A stretch of 64,000 bases of DNA from JAAYUK01 sp964392915 (lineage in GTDB: Bacteria > Nitrospirota > Thermodesulfovibrionia > Thermodesulfovibrionales > Dissulfurispiraceae). The notes under the pieces were generated by a model. That model saw only the letters and a list, made by a program, of their open reading frames with translations. It was not told the DNA's origin and made no database searches. Position numbers and translations under genes: made by a program. This document shows, one piece after another, positions 33,365 to 40,606 of the stretch (the first letter of the stretch is position 1; every line of letters starts with the position of its first letter). The stretch is from contig CAYMRS010000009.1 of the NCBI GenBank assembly GCA_964392915.1, positions 4,876 through 68,875 on the forward strand, written 5' to 3'.

Positions 33365-34459
33365 ATGGAAGTCCAGCCGATTGGCATTATGGTCATCCTG
33401 AGCGGTGTGTTGACCGGTCTCGTTTTTGGCTTTGTGCTGCAGCGCGGCCGCTATTGAATGAACTCGGCATACAGAGACGTGATCTTTGTAAACGACTTGA
33501 CGCTGTTGCGGGGCTGGCTGCTGGCTTTGGTTGTAGCAATTATTGGCTCGAACCTGATTGAAGACATCGGGCTGCTTGGCGAAAACGGATTGGCCCGGCA
33601 GGCATTTATGCCGATAGCCGCGATCATCGGAGGCTATATTTTTGGCCTTGGCATTGTAATGGCGGGCGGCTGCGGCAGCGGCGTCCTGTACAAGCAGGGG
33701 GAAGGTCAGTTCGCTGCCTTCATTGCAACCGTCGGCTTTGTCTTCACGCTTATCATGAGCTATCACGGTCCGCTTGCACCGGTTATGAAATGGCTTAAGG
33801 GCTACAAGGTTTCGATTGGGAGCGGTGACGACGCGATAGCAAATCCCGCACTGTGGGATCTCTTCAATGCCCCGAATCTGAAATGGGTGTTCATAGCGGT
33901 AATCGCGGTAATACTCATCCCAATTGTATTGAAGGGAAACCCGTTTGGCAAGCAGCCGAAAAAAGGCTGGTCTTGGTCGCTCGGCGGCCTGCTGGTCGGC
34001 CTGATCATCGTTCTTGCGTGGTGGACTTCCTACGAGTGGGGTGGTCGCGCCCGCGGACTTTCATTCTCAGGCCCGTTGTCTGAATTGGTGACTTTTTTAA
34101 TGTTCGGAGACAGTATGGCAAAGAACGACCAGCTGTTCAGCATTGCGGGCTACGGCGGGATTTCCTGGAGCGCTCTTTATATTATCGGCGTTCCGTTAGG
34201 CGCCTTTTTGAGCGCTAAGGGGCTGAGCGAGTTTAAGCTGACCGCGCCAAAACAGGTGGATGAATTGCTGCGCGTTTTTTTCGGCGGCATGATTATGGGC
34301 GTCGGCGGCGCGCTCGCCGGTGGCTGAACCGTCGGTCATGCCCTGACAGGTGTGTCAGGCCTGGCTTTGCAGAGTATCCTTGCAACCGTTTTCATGGTTC
34401 TCGGCAACTGGACCATGGTTTACTTCATGTTCATCAAGCCGATGCAGGACATGGACTAA
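33365..34459 (+). CDS. YeeE/YedE-family thiosulfate/selenium transport-like membrane protein with two predicted selenocysteines
   Basis: Read through two in-frame UGA codons (33455-33457, residue 31; 34325-34327, residue 321), the frame gives 364 residues with start ATG 33365 behind AGGAGG and stop TAA. Without recoding it would be three pieces. The family has three conserved Cys: GRF-C-xxxxFRD, AGG-C-xxG and AGG-C-xxGxxL, which line the thiosulfate path in YeeE. Here they read GRY-U-MNSAYRD, AGG-Cys103-GSG and AGG-U-TVGHAL. About nine or more membrane helices. A SECIS-like hairpin follows each UGA. Substrate (thiosulfate, or a selenium species as proposed for YedE relatives) unknown. No sel genes are in the window. 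Confidence 0.9.
33455..33490 (+). promoter_or_regulatory. In-frame UGA (Sec31) and candidate bacterial SECIS 1
   Basis: UGA at 33455-33457. Downstream stem TACAGAGA (33470-33477) / TCTTTGTA (33483-33490), eight pairs with one G-U, loop CGTGA. The loop starts 20 bases after the UGA. Position and a GU-containing loop fit bacterial SECIS rules (loop about 16-37 bases after UGA). Confidence 0.75.
34325..34359 (+). promoter_or_regulatory. In-frame UGA (Sec321) and candidate bacterial SECIS 2
   Basis: UGA at 34325-34327. Downstream perfect stem CCTGACA (34342-34348) / TGTCAGG (34353-34359), loop GGTG, starting 21 bases after the UGA. Spacing and GU-containing loop match SECIS 1 although the stems are unrelated in sequence. 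Confidence 0.8.
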
Positions 34460-34472
34460 GGGTTGCCTCAGC

Positions 34473-34494
34473 AGAGGAAATCGCTCCTCTTTTC
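34473..34494 (+). terminator. Weak terminator after the selenoprotein gene
   Basis: AGAGGA (34473-34478) / TCCTCT (34485-34490), loop AATCGC, then TT. Short stem and a short T run. Confidence 0.45.
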
Positions 34495-34507
34495 GGGAAT
34501 ATTTTTG

Positions 34508-34538
34508 TTGACGAAATTTATGGAAGTTGTTGTAAAAT
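34508..34538 (+). promoter_or_regulatory. Possible sigma-70 promoter of the repeat-protein gene
   Basis: TTGACG (34508-34513) and TAAAAT (34533-34538), spacer 19 (or TGTAAA with 17). The surrounding DNA is A/T-rich. Confidence 0.45.
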
Positions 34539-34614
34539 ATGAAAGTTAATGTTTGGCATTACTATTGCAATTAGGAAAGTAATATTTCACGAACGGAAGG
34601 AGGTGACTGTTTAG

Positions 34615-34950
34615 ATGAAGAAGATTCTCGCACTCGTCGTCGCAGTTCTTTTCGCACTTTCGATGGCAGGTCTGAGCTTTGCGGCAGATGCAAAGGACGC
34701 CAAGAAGGACGCAGCTCCGGCAACAAAGGCTGACGTTAAGGACGCCAAGAAGGACGCTAAGGACGCCAAGAAGGACGCTAAGGACGCCAAGAAGGATGCT
34801 AAGGGCGCTAAGGCAGATGCTAAGGACGCTAAGGCAGATGCTAAGGACGCTAAGAAGGATGCTAAGGACGCCAAGGCAGATGCTAAAGATGCTAAGGACG
34901 CCAAGAAGGACGCAGCTCCGAAGAAGAAGAAAGCAGCTGAAGGTTGCTAA
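34615..34950 (+). CDS. Secreted Lys/Ala/Asp repeat protein
   Basis: 111 residues. Signal peptide MKKILALVVAVLFALSMAG with likely cleavage after SFA (about 23), then a mature part built almost wholly of (K/A)-D-A-K units (KDAKKDAK, KADAKDAK) and ending KKKKAAEGC. Highly charged, probably one long helix or disordered, with a single Cys at the very end. SD AAGGAGGTGA, unusually strong, suggests abundant product. Function unknown; a periplasmic polyampholyte, metal or anion buffer, or protective protein are possibilities only. Confidence 0.8.
   Translation: MKKILALVVAVLFALSMAGLSFAADAKDAKKDAAPATKADVKDAKKDAKDAKKDAKDAKKDAKGAKADAKDAKADAKDAKKDAKDAKADAKDAKDAKKDAAPKKKKAAEGC
34728..34912 (+). repeat. 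Tandem codon repeats (GACGCTAAG-type) inside the repeat protein gene
   Basis: Near-identical 12- to 24-base units such as GACGCTAAGGACGCCAAGAAG repeated about eight times, in frame, with C/T and A/G third-position variation. Such arrays change length by slippage. Confidence 0.85.
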
Positions 34951-34971
34951 TTCTTTTCTCTTAATCCAGAG

Positions 34972-35008
34972 ACAGGGTGGAAGACATAAGCTTCCACCCT
35001 GTTTTTTT
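34972..35008 (+). terminator. Rho-independent terminator after the repeat protein gene
   Basis: ACAGGGTGGAAG (34972-34983) with its perfect complement at 34991-35002, loop of seven, then a run of T. Confidence 0.92.
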
Positions 35009-35038
35009 ATTTCGGCAAAGTCTTTCAAGGAGGACCGC

Positions 35039-35251
35039 ATGCCCTATGTGAATATCAGAATTACCCGAGATGGTGCGACTGTTGAACAGAAGGCTGAACT
35101 GATGCGGGGTGTTACAGAACTGCTGGTTCAGGTGCTCGGCAAAAATCCTCAGACGACCGTGGTTACTATTGATGAAGTTGAAACCGACAATTGGGGAATA
35201 GCGGGGGAAAGCGTTACTGTCCGCCGCAAGCGCGAAAAAACGGGCGGTTAA
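35039..35251 (+). CDS. 4-oxalocrotonate tautomerase family protein
   Basis: 70 residues starting MPYVNIRITRDGATVEQKAEL. After Met removal Pro1 would be the catalytic base, as in 4-OT. The beta-alpha-beta fold pattern (LMRGVTELLVQVLGKNPQTTVVTIDEV) is complete; an Arg usually at position 11 is present nearby (TRDG). SD AAGGAGG. True substrate unknown, as for most small tautomerases. Its stop overlaps the stop of the convergent ABC ATPase gene (TTAA). Confidence 0.88.
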   Translation: MPYVNIRITRDGATVEQKAELMRGVTELLVQVLGKNPQTTVVTIDEVETDNWGIAGESVTVRRKREKTGG

Positions 35252-35907
35252 GCGCGCACGATAGTGCCGTCTTTCAGACGAACGATGCGTTCAGCCCGCG
35301 CAGCAAGTTCTGAATTGTGCGTGACCATGATGACGGTCAGTCCGCGCTTATGCAGATCGGCAAAAAGCGCATAAATCATATCGCTGTTTTCAGAATCAAG
35401 ATTTCCGGTTGGCTCATCGGCAAGAATAAGCATCGGATTATTCACCAGCGCACGGGCAATGGCAACCCGCTGCATCTCACCACCGCTGAGCTGGTTCGGC
35501 TTCCGATCCGCAGCATATTTCAGACCGACAAGCTCTATGAGTGATTGAATATGCGCCGTATCTTTTTTCTCACGGCTAAAGAGAAGCGGGAGAGCTACGT
35601 TATCGAAAACAGACAAGCCGGGTATCAGATAAAATTGCTGAAAGACGAAGCCTATCTTTTTTTTGCGTATTTCAACCAACTGCGGCTCCCGCAGTGAATT
35701 TGCGGCGATGCCGTCGATGGTTATTTCTCCTGAGCTTGGAGTATCAAGGCACCCCAGTATATGCAGCATGGTCGTTTTTCCGGATCCGGACGGACCCATG
35801 ACCGAGACAAATTCTCCCCGCGCAATAGAGAGGTCAATGCCTTTCAGTGCGAGCACTGTTTCAGCGCCGCGAACGTACGTTTTTTCTACTCCTTTGAGTT
35901 CAATCAT
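35248..35907 (-). CDS. ABC transporter ATPase, MacB/LolD-like
   Basis: 219 residues. Walker A GPSGSGKTT, Q-loop FVFQQFYLIPGL, signature LSGGEMQRVAIARAL, Walker B LILADEPTGNLD, H-loop VTHNSEL. It belongs to the MacB/LolD/FtsE group that works with FtsX-type permeases. It overlaps the permease gene by four bases. A degraded copy of the same kind of gene is found at 38.4 kb. Confidence 0.93.
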   Translation of the reverse strand: MIELKGVEKTYVRGAETVLALKGIDLSIARGEFVSVMGPSGSGKTTMLHILGCLDTPSSGEITIDGIAANSLREPQLVEIRKKKIGFVFQQFYLIPGLSVFDNVALPLLFSREKKDTAHIQSLIELVGLKYAADRKPNQLSGGEMQRVAIARALVNNPMLILADEPTGNLDSENSDMIYALFADLHKRGLTVIMVTHNSELAARAERIVRLKDGTIVRA

Positions 35908-37067
35908 CCTTTAATCGCCTCAATGGGTGAAATCTTTGTCGCCTTCCATGCCGGGAATACCCCCGCCAGAAACCCGAGCAGCACCGAAAACGCGATGCAG
36001 CCCGTTGCCAGAAGCGGGTCAAATGCAATCATGTTGCCGGACGGAGCATAGGGCATCGATTTTCTGAGGAGAAGCTCAATTCCGTGCGAGCCAATGTTTG
36101 CGAGCAGCACGCCCGCGCAGCCGCCGGTAGCCGTGAGCAGGACCGTCTCCTTGAGAATGATTCTGAAGACGTCGAGCCGCGAAGCCCCGATAGCCCGCAT
36201 CATTCCTATTTCCTGCGCACGCTCGAAAATCGCCATGAGAATTGCATTCATGACTCCCACTGTACTGATAAAAATCGCAATGATCGCCAACGATATGCTC
36301 ATGACCTTCGCCGAAGCGGCCAGGCTCATGAGACTGCTCAGAACCTGTCCCATCGTTACGATCTGAATGCCGGGGACCTGTGCAGAAAGCTCTTCAGTGA
36401 CGGCATTGACGCGTTCAGGTTTGGCAACGCGCACACCAATCGCTGTGGCGCCATCAGGTTTGTTGAAAAGAAGCTGCGCCGTTTTGACCGGCATGTAAAT
36501 GAATGCGTCGTCCTGCCCGCCGGTCTTTTGAAGTATCCCTGTTACACGAAAAGATCGGCTCTTGTTCGGATAGGAAATCATATCTCCCGGTCTCAGGCGA
36601 TCATGCCCGGCAATCTCAGAGCCGACAATGACCTCATCATCACCAGCCGGCAGCGTGCCGTCGATGATCCACGAAGGCTTCATCTGCCTGGCATGCTTCA
36701 GGTCCATGCCATAAACAAGATCAACACGGTCTTTCGCCGGATTGGGAAGCTGGGCAACCAGAATGGGAGAGACAAGTTCGATATCATCGAGCTGCCGTAT
36801 CCTGTCCACAACATCAACCGAAAGATATTTTGGAATAATAGCTCCGTGCAGGACGAGCGATGCGACCTCGTGTGCACATCCAGACGGCACGACCATAAAG
36901 TGAATGCCGGTCTGATCAAGCTCTTTGACTATTCCCTTTTCAAACCCTTTGTTGAACGAGAGAATCGAAAAAAGAACCGCAACGGAAGCTGTAATGCCGA
37001 CCAGAGTCAGAAAACTCCGCACCTTGTGGCGAAGCAGATTCCTGAATGCAAAAAAGAGAAACGGCAT
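35904..37067 (-). CDS. ABC transporter permease, MacB/FtsX fold
   Basis: 387 residues. First helix about 15-40, large periplasmic MacB-type domain (about 45-250), then three helices (starting near SLAIIAIFISTVGVMNAILM) with the cytoplasmic ERAQEIGMMRAIGASRLDV loop typical of FtsX-fold permeases. With the downstream ATPase it forms a mechanotransmitting rather than substrate-pumping ABC system. The upstream lipoprotein gene overlaps its start by one base. Confidence 0.9.
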   Translation of the reverse strand: MPFLFFAFRNLLRHKVRSFLTLVGITASVAVLFSILSFNKGFEKGIVKELDQTGIHFMVVPSGCAHEVASLVLHGAIIPKYLSVDVVDRIRQLDDIELVSPILVAQLPNPAKDRVDLVYGMDLKHARQMKPSWIIDGTLPAGDDEVIVGSEIAGHDRLRPGDMISYPNKSRSFRVTGILQKTGGQDDAFIYMPVKTAQLLFNKPDGATAIGVRVAKPERVNAVTEELSAQVPGIQIVTMGQVLSSLMSLAASAKVMSISLAIIAIFISTVGVMNAILMAIFERAQEIGMMRAIGASRLDVFRIILKETVLLTATGGCAGVLLANIGSHGIELLLRKSMPYAPSGNMIAFDPLLATGCIAFSVLLGFLAGVFPAWKATKISPIEAIKG

Positions 37068-37426
37068 TACTGAATCTCCACGCCGTATGCCACCAGCTGC
37101 GCAGAGCCCTCTTTCTGTTGCACCATGCCGAAGACCGTAGCAACTTTTTTCGTTCGAGGGGGTATGGCGAACCCTTTCGGAGCCAGATCAATGAATAACT
37201 GGCCTGTGCTGTCATTCAGAAAAAACCAGCAGCCGTTGGATGCGCACTGCGTTACGACAATGCCTTCCAGGGCAACGATCTGCCCCTGCAGCGATGGCTT
37301 CAGCAGTATGTCTTTCACCTGAACTCTCGGCACATCCTTCGGCACGCTCTGCCCATAAAGCTCGGCAGACGAGCATGCAGCAACGAGCAGGGCGAGCATG
37401 CAGCAGAGTATGATAAAACGTTTCAT
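37067..37426 (-). CDS. OB-fold-type lipoprotein of the MacB-like operon
   Basis: 119 residues. Lipobox LVAAC (Cys18). The mature part has an OB-like pattern: VKDILLKPSLQGQIVALEGIVVTQCASNGCWFFLNDSTGQLFIDL, with a Cys pair (CASNGC) reminiscent of DUF4920-type periplasmic proteins that could bind metal or form a disulfide. The first gene of the operon, it probably supplies the periplasmic partner of the ABC permease. Confidence 0.78.
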   Translation of the reverse strand: MKRFIILCCMLALLVAACSSAELYGQSVPKDVPRVQVKDILLKPSLQGQIVALEGIVVTQCASNGCWFFLNDSTGQLFIDLAPKGFAIPPRTKKVATVFGMVQQKEGSAQLVAYGVEIQ

Positions 37427-37607
37427 TAAGAGCTCCTTGGTGTAGTTTGCATGGAATAATCCAGTAAGAAAGCGCTCGGCGGCTTAATGTTTATTATATC
37501 ACAGACGTGAGCAGTAGCGAAATGCTACGTACGCCGCTGACAGCCTAGACAGAAGGCAGGCCGACGCGTACACTGTAGAGTGTTAGAACACGGGAAAGGA
37601 GTCAGCT

Positions 37608-38366
37608 ATCAGGTCTTCTCAGGAGTGGGAAAAAAACATACAATTTACCCTCGTCGAACCGAAGGAGGCAGGCAATATCGGTGCTTCGGCCCGTGCCATC
37701 AAGAATATGGGATTCAGGAATCTTGCGCTGGTTTCACCGCCGGATCCGCTTGGTGAAGAGGCCCGCTGGCTAGCCCGCAATGCACTTGATGTTCTTGACA
37801 GCGCTGCGCGGTTCCCATCGTTGTCTGATGCGGTTGGCGGTGTTTCTGTCGTTGTCGGGACCGCGCGGCGCCTTGGGCGCAAACGAGGCCTGATTGTGCC
37901 GGTTGAAGAAGGTGCTCGCAGAATAGCGGCAATAGCCCGGACAAGCCGTATTGCGGTACTCTTCGGCCGGGAGGACGGAGGACTCTATCTTGAGGAGATC
38001 CAACAGTGCGGATTTGTTATGCATATCTCGACCCATCGGGCTCAGCCATCGCTGAATCTTGCGCAGGCAGTCCTGCTGGTCGCCTATGAGCTTGCAAAAA
38101 CTGGCCGGGGCCCACGGCTGCTTGCCGACGAGGTGACCGCTCTGGACGCTGTTCTGGTATCGCAGAAAGAGCTGACCTTTCTTTTCGAACGCATGACATC
38201 GGCGCTCCAGCTGCTTGAATATCTGCCGAAGGGTGATCGTGATCTGGAACGCAAGATCCTGATGAATCTCAAATACTTCATCGGCCGGGCGGGCCTGACC
38301 GATTGGGAGTTGAACATGCTGCACGGTATATGCACCCGGGTGGAGCAGAAAATGCTGAAGAAGTAG
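37608..38366 (+). CDS. TrmJ/SpoU-class RNA 2'-O-methyltransferase, apparent AUC start
   Basis: 252 residues if read from ATC 37608, six bases after AAAGGAG. The conserved N-terminus NIQFTLVEPKEAGNIGASARAIKNMGF lies upstream of the first ATG (37707) and is needed for the SPOUT fold. Between the in-frame TAG at 37584 and 37707 there is no ATG, GTG or TTG. SAM-binding knot motifs VLFGREDGGL and LNLAQAVLLVAYE are complete; a helical C-terminal extension (about 165-252) follows. Probably methylates tRNA at position 32 like TrmJ; target inferred. Confidence 0.85.
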   Translation: MRSSQEWEKNIQFTLVEPKEAGNIGASARAIKNMGFRNLALVSPPDPLGEEARWLARNALDVLDSAARFPSLSDAVGGVSVVVGTARRLGRKRGLIVPVEEGARRIAAIARTSRIAVLFGREDGGLYLEEIQQCGFVMHISTHRAQPSLNLAQAVLLVAYELAKTGRGPRLLADEVTALDAVLVSQKELTFLFERMTSALQLLEYLPKGDRDLERKILMNLKYFIGRAGLTDWELNMLHGICTRVEQKMLKK

Positions 38367-38403
38367 AATAGAGTTGTACCCAAGCTATGTCTTGTTTCCC
38401 GGT

Positions 38404-38511
38404 GCGCGGGCAATGGCGCCCCGCTGCATCTCGCCGCCGCTCAGTTGATTCAGCTCTCGCCTCGCAGCATGCTTGAGTCCAGCAAGTTCTAAGAGTGATT
38501 GCGTATGCCCC
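38404..38511 (-). pseudogene. Remnant of a MacB/LolD-like ABC ATPase gene
   Basis: A gapless 108-base stretch matching the signature region of the ATPase gene at 35.45-35.56 kb, about 83 of 108 bases by hand count. In the right frame it still encodes HTQSLLELAGLKHAARREL, then NQLSGGEMQRGAIARA, without a stop. Flanks on both sides are unrelated, so both the Walker A part and the Walker B part are lost. Confidence 0.85.
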
Positions 38512-39289
38512 TTTTATCTTTAATAATTTCGGGCTGAATCCTGCCGACCGGTGCCAGATAGACCACAAATTCGTTCTCACCGTCGACCTGAACCAGCCTG
38601 TCCATCAAATCCTGGTCATATGCCGCTATGGCGCAGCAGCCGCAGCTGACAGCTTCGCACGCAAGGTAGAGATTTTGGCAGACATGTCCTGCGTCAATAG
38701 CGATAACCTTATACGCGGCTAGACCGTATCGCCACTCCATGCGGTACGGCAACGCTGTCCAGACAAAGGTCACCGATGCTTTGCCGGCAAACGATTGCCG
38801 AAAACTTCCTTCAGTAATTTTCGAGTGTATCGTGTCATCAGGTTCAATAAGGAATAAGGCATGTTCGACAGGCAGATAGCGATAGAGTCCCTGAGCGATG
38901 CCTTCGAGGTTCATAATGCAGAGATAGGTCTCAAAGGCATGACGGCAACCGGCTGAAGGCACCACGCGAAACGCTGTGCCGGGATTCGCAATCTGCCGGA
39001 TGCCCTGCGTTGACCACAGCAGAAACGCAAGCTCCTCAACGGTGAGCGGCTCTGAAAGAAACGTGCGATGACTCCTTCGATTTGCCATGGCTGTGAGCAG
39101 ATCGACAGACGGGATTGAAGTCCAGGCCTCTGCATTCGGAAGCGGAATAATGTCAGCGCCGGCAGGATAGGGCTTTTGGAGAGGGGGTGCGGAAACTCCC
39201 CTGCTTTGATCTGTCTCGGAAAAGTCGACATTTTTCCTGACATTGTCTTTCAAAAAAAACCTGAACTGTTGAATTGGACTTTCCTGCAT
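38489..39289 (-). CDS. Nitroreductase/SagB-type dehydrogenase family protein
   Basis: 266 residues from the ATG behind AAGGAG; a longer open frame would run into cca. FMN-binding nitroreductase fold: MANRRSHRTFLSEPLTVEELAFLLWSTQGI near the start, PSAGCRHAFETYLCI in the middle, and a C-terminal part with Cys-Gly-Cys-Cys (AVSCGCCAIAAY). SagB-type members act as oxidases or dehydrogenases on small molecules; the substrate is not evident. The last residues (RGIRNHS) are encoded by the ABC remnant, so the original C-terminus was probably altered by that rearrangement. Confidence 0.86.
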   Translation of the reverse strand: MQESPIQQFRFFLKDNVRKNVDFSETDQSRGVSAPPLQKPYPAGADIIPLPNAEAWTSIPSVDLLTAMANRRSHRTFLSEPLTVEELAFLLWSTQGIRQIANPGTAFRVVPSAGCRHAFETYLCIMNLEGIAQGLYRYLPVEHALFLIEPDDTIHSKITEGSFRQSFAGKASVTFVWTALPYRMEWRYGLAAYKVIAIDAGHVCQNLYLACEAVSCGCCAIAAYDQDLMDRLVQVDGENEFVVYLAPVGRIQPEIIKDKRGIRNHS

Positions 39290-39317
39290 AAACGCTCCTT
39301 CCGGACGGCGGATAGTT

Positions 39318-40604
39318 TCAGCTATGGTGCACCATTTCGCGCGCCGCTTCGATAGCCTCATGTCGTGAATGAAGTGAACCGTCAATAACCCTCATCTCTA
39401 CCGTATCGAGAATGCTCCTGAACAGCGGAGATGGCTTGAGCTGCAACTCATTGATTAAATCCGTTCCGGTCAGCAGCGGGAGCAGTTTTGCCCGATCCTG
39501 ATATTCCCCATGATAGAGCGAAAGCATTTCCCTGCAGTAATATATGGTCGGGCTATCCGTTATCTGGCAGATGCACTCCTGGCAAATCATGAAAACAACC
39601 AGCGCATAGAACGTCTCTTTCACCCTGTGCAGAAATTTGAGACGCTCTGAGTTTTCCGCCCCCAGGAGTTCGGAAAAATCATCGAAATGGTGTTGGAGCA
39701 GGGCTATCCCTTCGATTTCACGATGCGACATCCTGAGGCGCCATGCGCATGATTCCGCAGCGGCCGGATTCGGGAAAAGCAGCGCCAGTTTCATGCTGAT
39801 GGTCCGATCTGGTTCCGCGAAGAACGCAGCCATTCTGGGCGAATGTTCAAAGAAGTAGAGCGGCAGGTTGTTGAGGATGTGCTCAAGATAGCCGTAAGCC
39901 TGCAACTGCTTCTGCCGCTGCGCCTTTGTCGTGTCGGCGAGTTCCGGGAACAGGTGGTCCATAAAGCCGTCGCGCTGCATGAGCTTGATGGTATGGTATG
40001 ATGTTGAACCGTGCAGGATATGACGCAGTTCGTCGGCTACGCGCTCTGCCGCGCTGTCTGTGATACGGGCTCCATGCTGCCTGATGACATTCAGTGTGTG
40101 TGCTTCAGGGGTATAGTTCAGGCTTTGCGCAAAGCGATAGACGCGGAGCATGCGGAGCGGGTCGCTTAGAAGGTTTTGTGCCGAAATCATCCGGATGGTC
40201 TTCCACGCATGATCATGCCGGCCGTTGAAGGGATCAACAAGGTGTTGTGCCGGATCCGGATCATTCAGGACGGCGATCGGGAGTGCCATCGCATTAATCG
40301 TGATGTCGCGTTTGCCGAGATCCTCCGCAATATCGTCTCCCTGCATGCGACAGAGGTCAATATATGCGCGCTCTTTCATGATACGCATGGTTCCGAATTT
40401 TGCATCAAGCATGATGCATTTTCCGCCGATTGACGCAGCGAAATCCTGCGCGTGGCTTTCAGCGTTCTGACGAATGGCGATGTCGTAGTCAGAGATTGGT
40501 CTGCCGAGCAGAATATCACGCACGGCTCCGCCGACAAGGTAGCATTCCTGAAGCAGCCCCTGGTCAGCAGCATATTTTATGAACGATTGAAGAAGATTGA
40601 TCAC
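39318..40604 (-). CDS. CCA tRNA nucleotidyltransferase / poly(A) polymerase family
   Basis: 428 residues. Class II nucleotidyltransferase head LVGGAVRDILLGRPISDYDIAI with the DYD metal-binding pair, then RMQGDDIAEDLGKRDITINAMAL and the RNA-binding neck DPLRMLRVYRFAQSLNY. The C-terminal half is helical and lacks an evident HD domain. Adds or repairs tRNA CCA ends, or adds A only as in split enzymes; which one cannot be told here. Starts three bases from the dtd stop. Confidence 0.9.
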   Translation of the reverse strand: MINLLQSFIKYAADQGLLQECYLVGGAVRDILLGRPISDYDIAIRQNAESHAQDFAASIGGKCIMLDAKFGTMRIMKERAYIDLCRMQGDDIAEDLGKRDITINAMALPIAVLNDPDPAQHLVDPFNGRHDHAWKTIRMISAQNLLSDPLRMLRVYRFAQSLNYTPEAHTLNVIRQHGARITDSAAERVADELRHILHGSTSYHTIKLMQRDGFMDHLFPELADTTKAQRQKQLQAYGYLEHILNNLPLYFFEHSPRMAAFFAEPDRTISMKLALLFPNPAAAESCAWRLRMSHREIEGIALLQHHFDDFSELLGAENSERLKFLHRVKETFYALVVFMICQECICQITDSPTIYYCREMLSLYHGEYQDRAKLLPLLTGTDLINELQLKPSPLFRSILDTVEMRVIDGSLHSRHEAIEAAREMVHHS

Positions 40605-40606
40605 CG

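Noticed and set aside
33458..34327. Stand-alone 289-codon YeeE gene starting right after the first UGA
   Set aside because: It would lack the first helix and two conserved pathway positions; homology continues through UGA on both sides and the SD lies at 33354, not before 33458.
33365..34459. The locus as a plain pseudogene or a sequencing error
   Set aside because: Only UGA interrupts, twice, only at Cys columns, each with a hairpin at the same distance, and no frameshift or other stop occurs.
34728..34912. CRISPR array
   Set aside because: Units are contiguous in-frame codon repeats without unique spacers. No other CRISPR-like array was seen.
34546..35251. Alternative open frames across the KDAK repeats (Leu/Ser-rich on minus, Arg/Thr-rich on plus)
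   Set aside because: They are low-complexity translations of the same repeats; only the frame with signal peptide, SD and terminator is sensible.
37707..38366. TrmJ-like gene starting at its first ATG
   Set aside because: It would cut off the first strand and the conserved GNIGASARA motif of the SPOUT fold.
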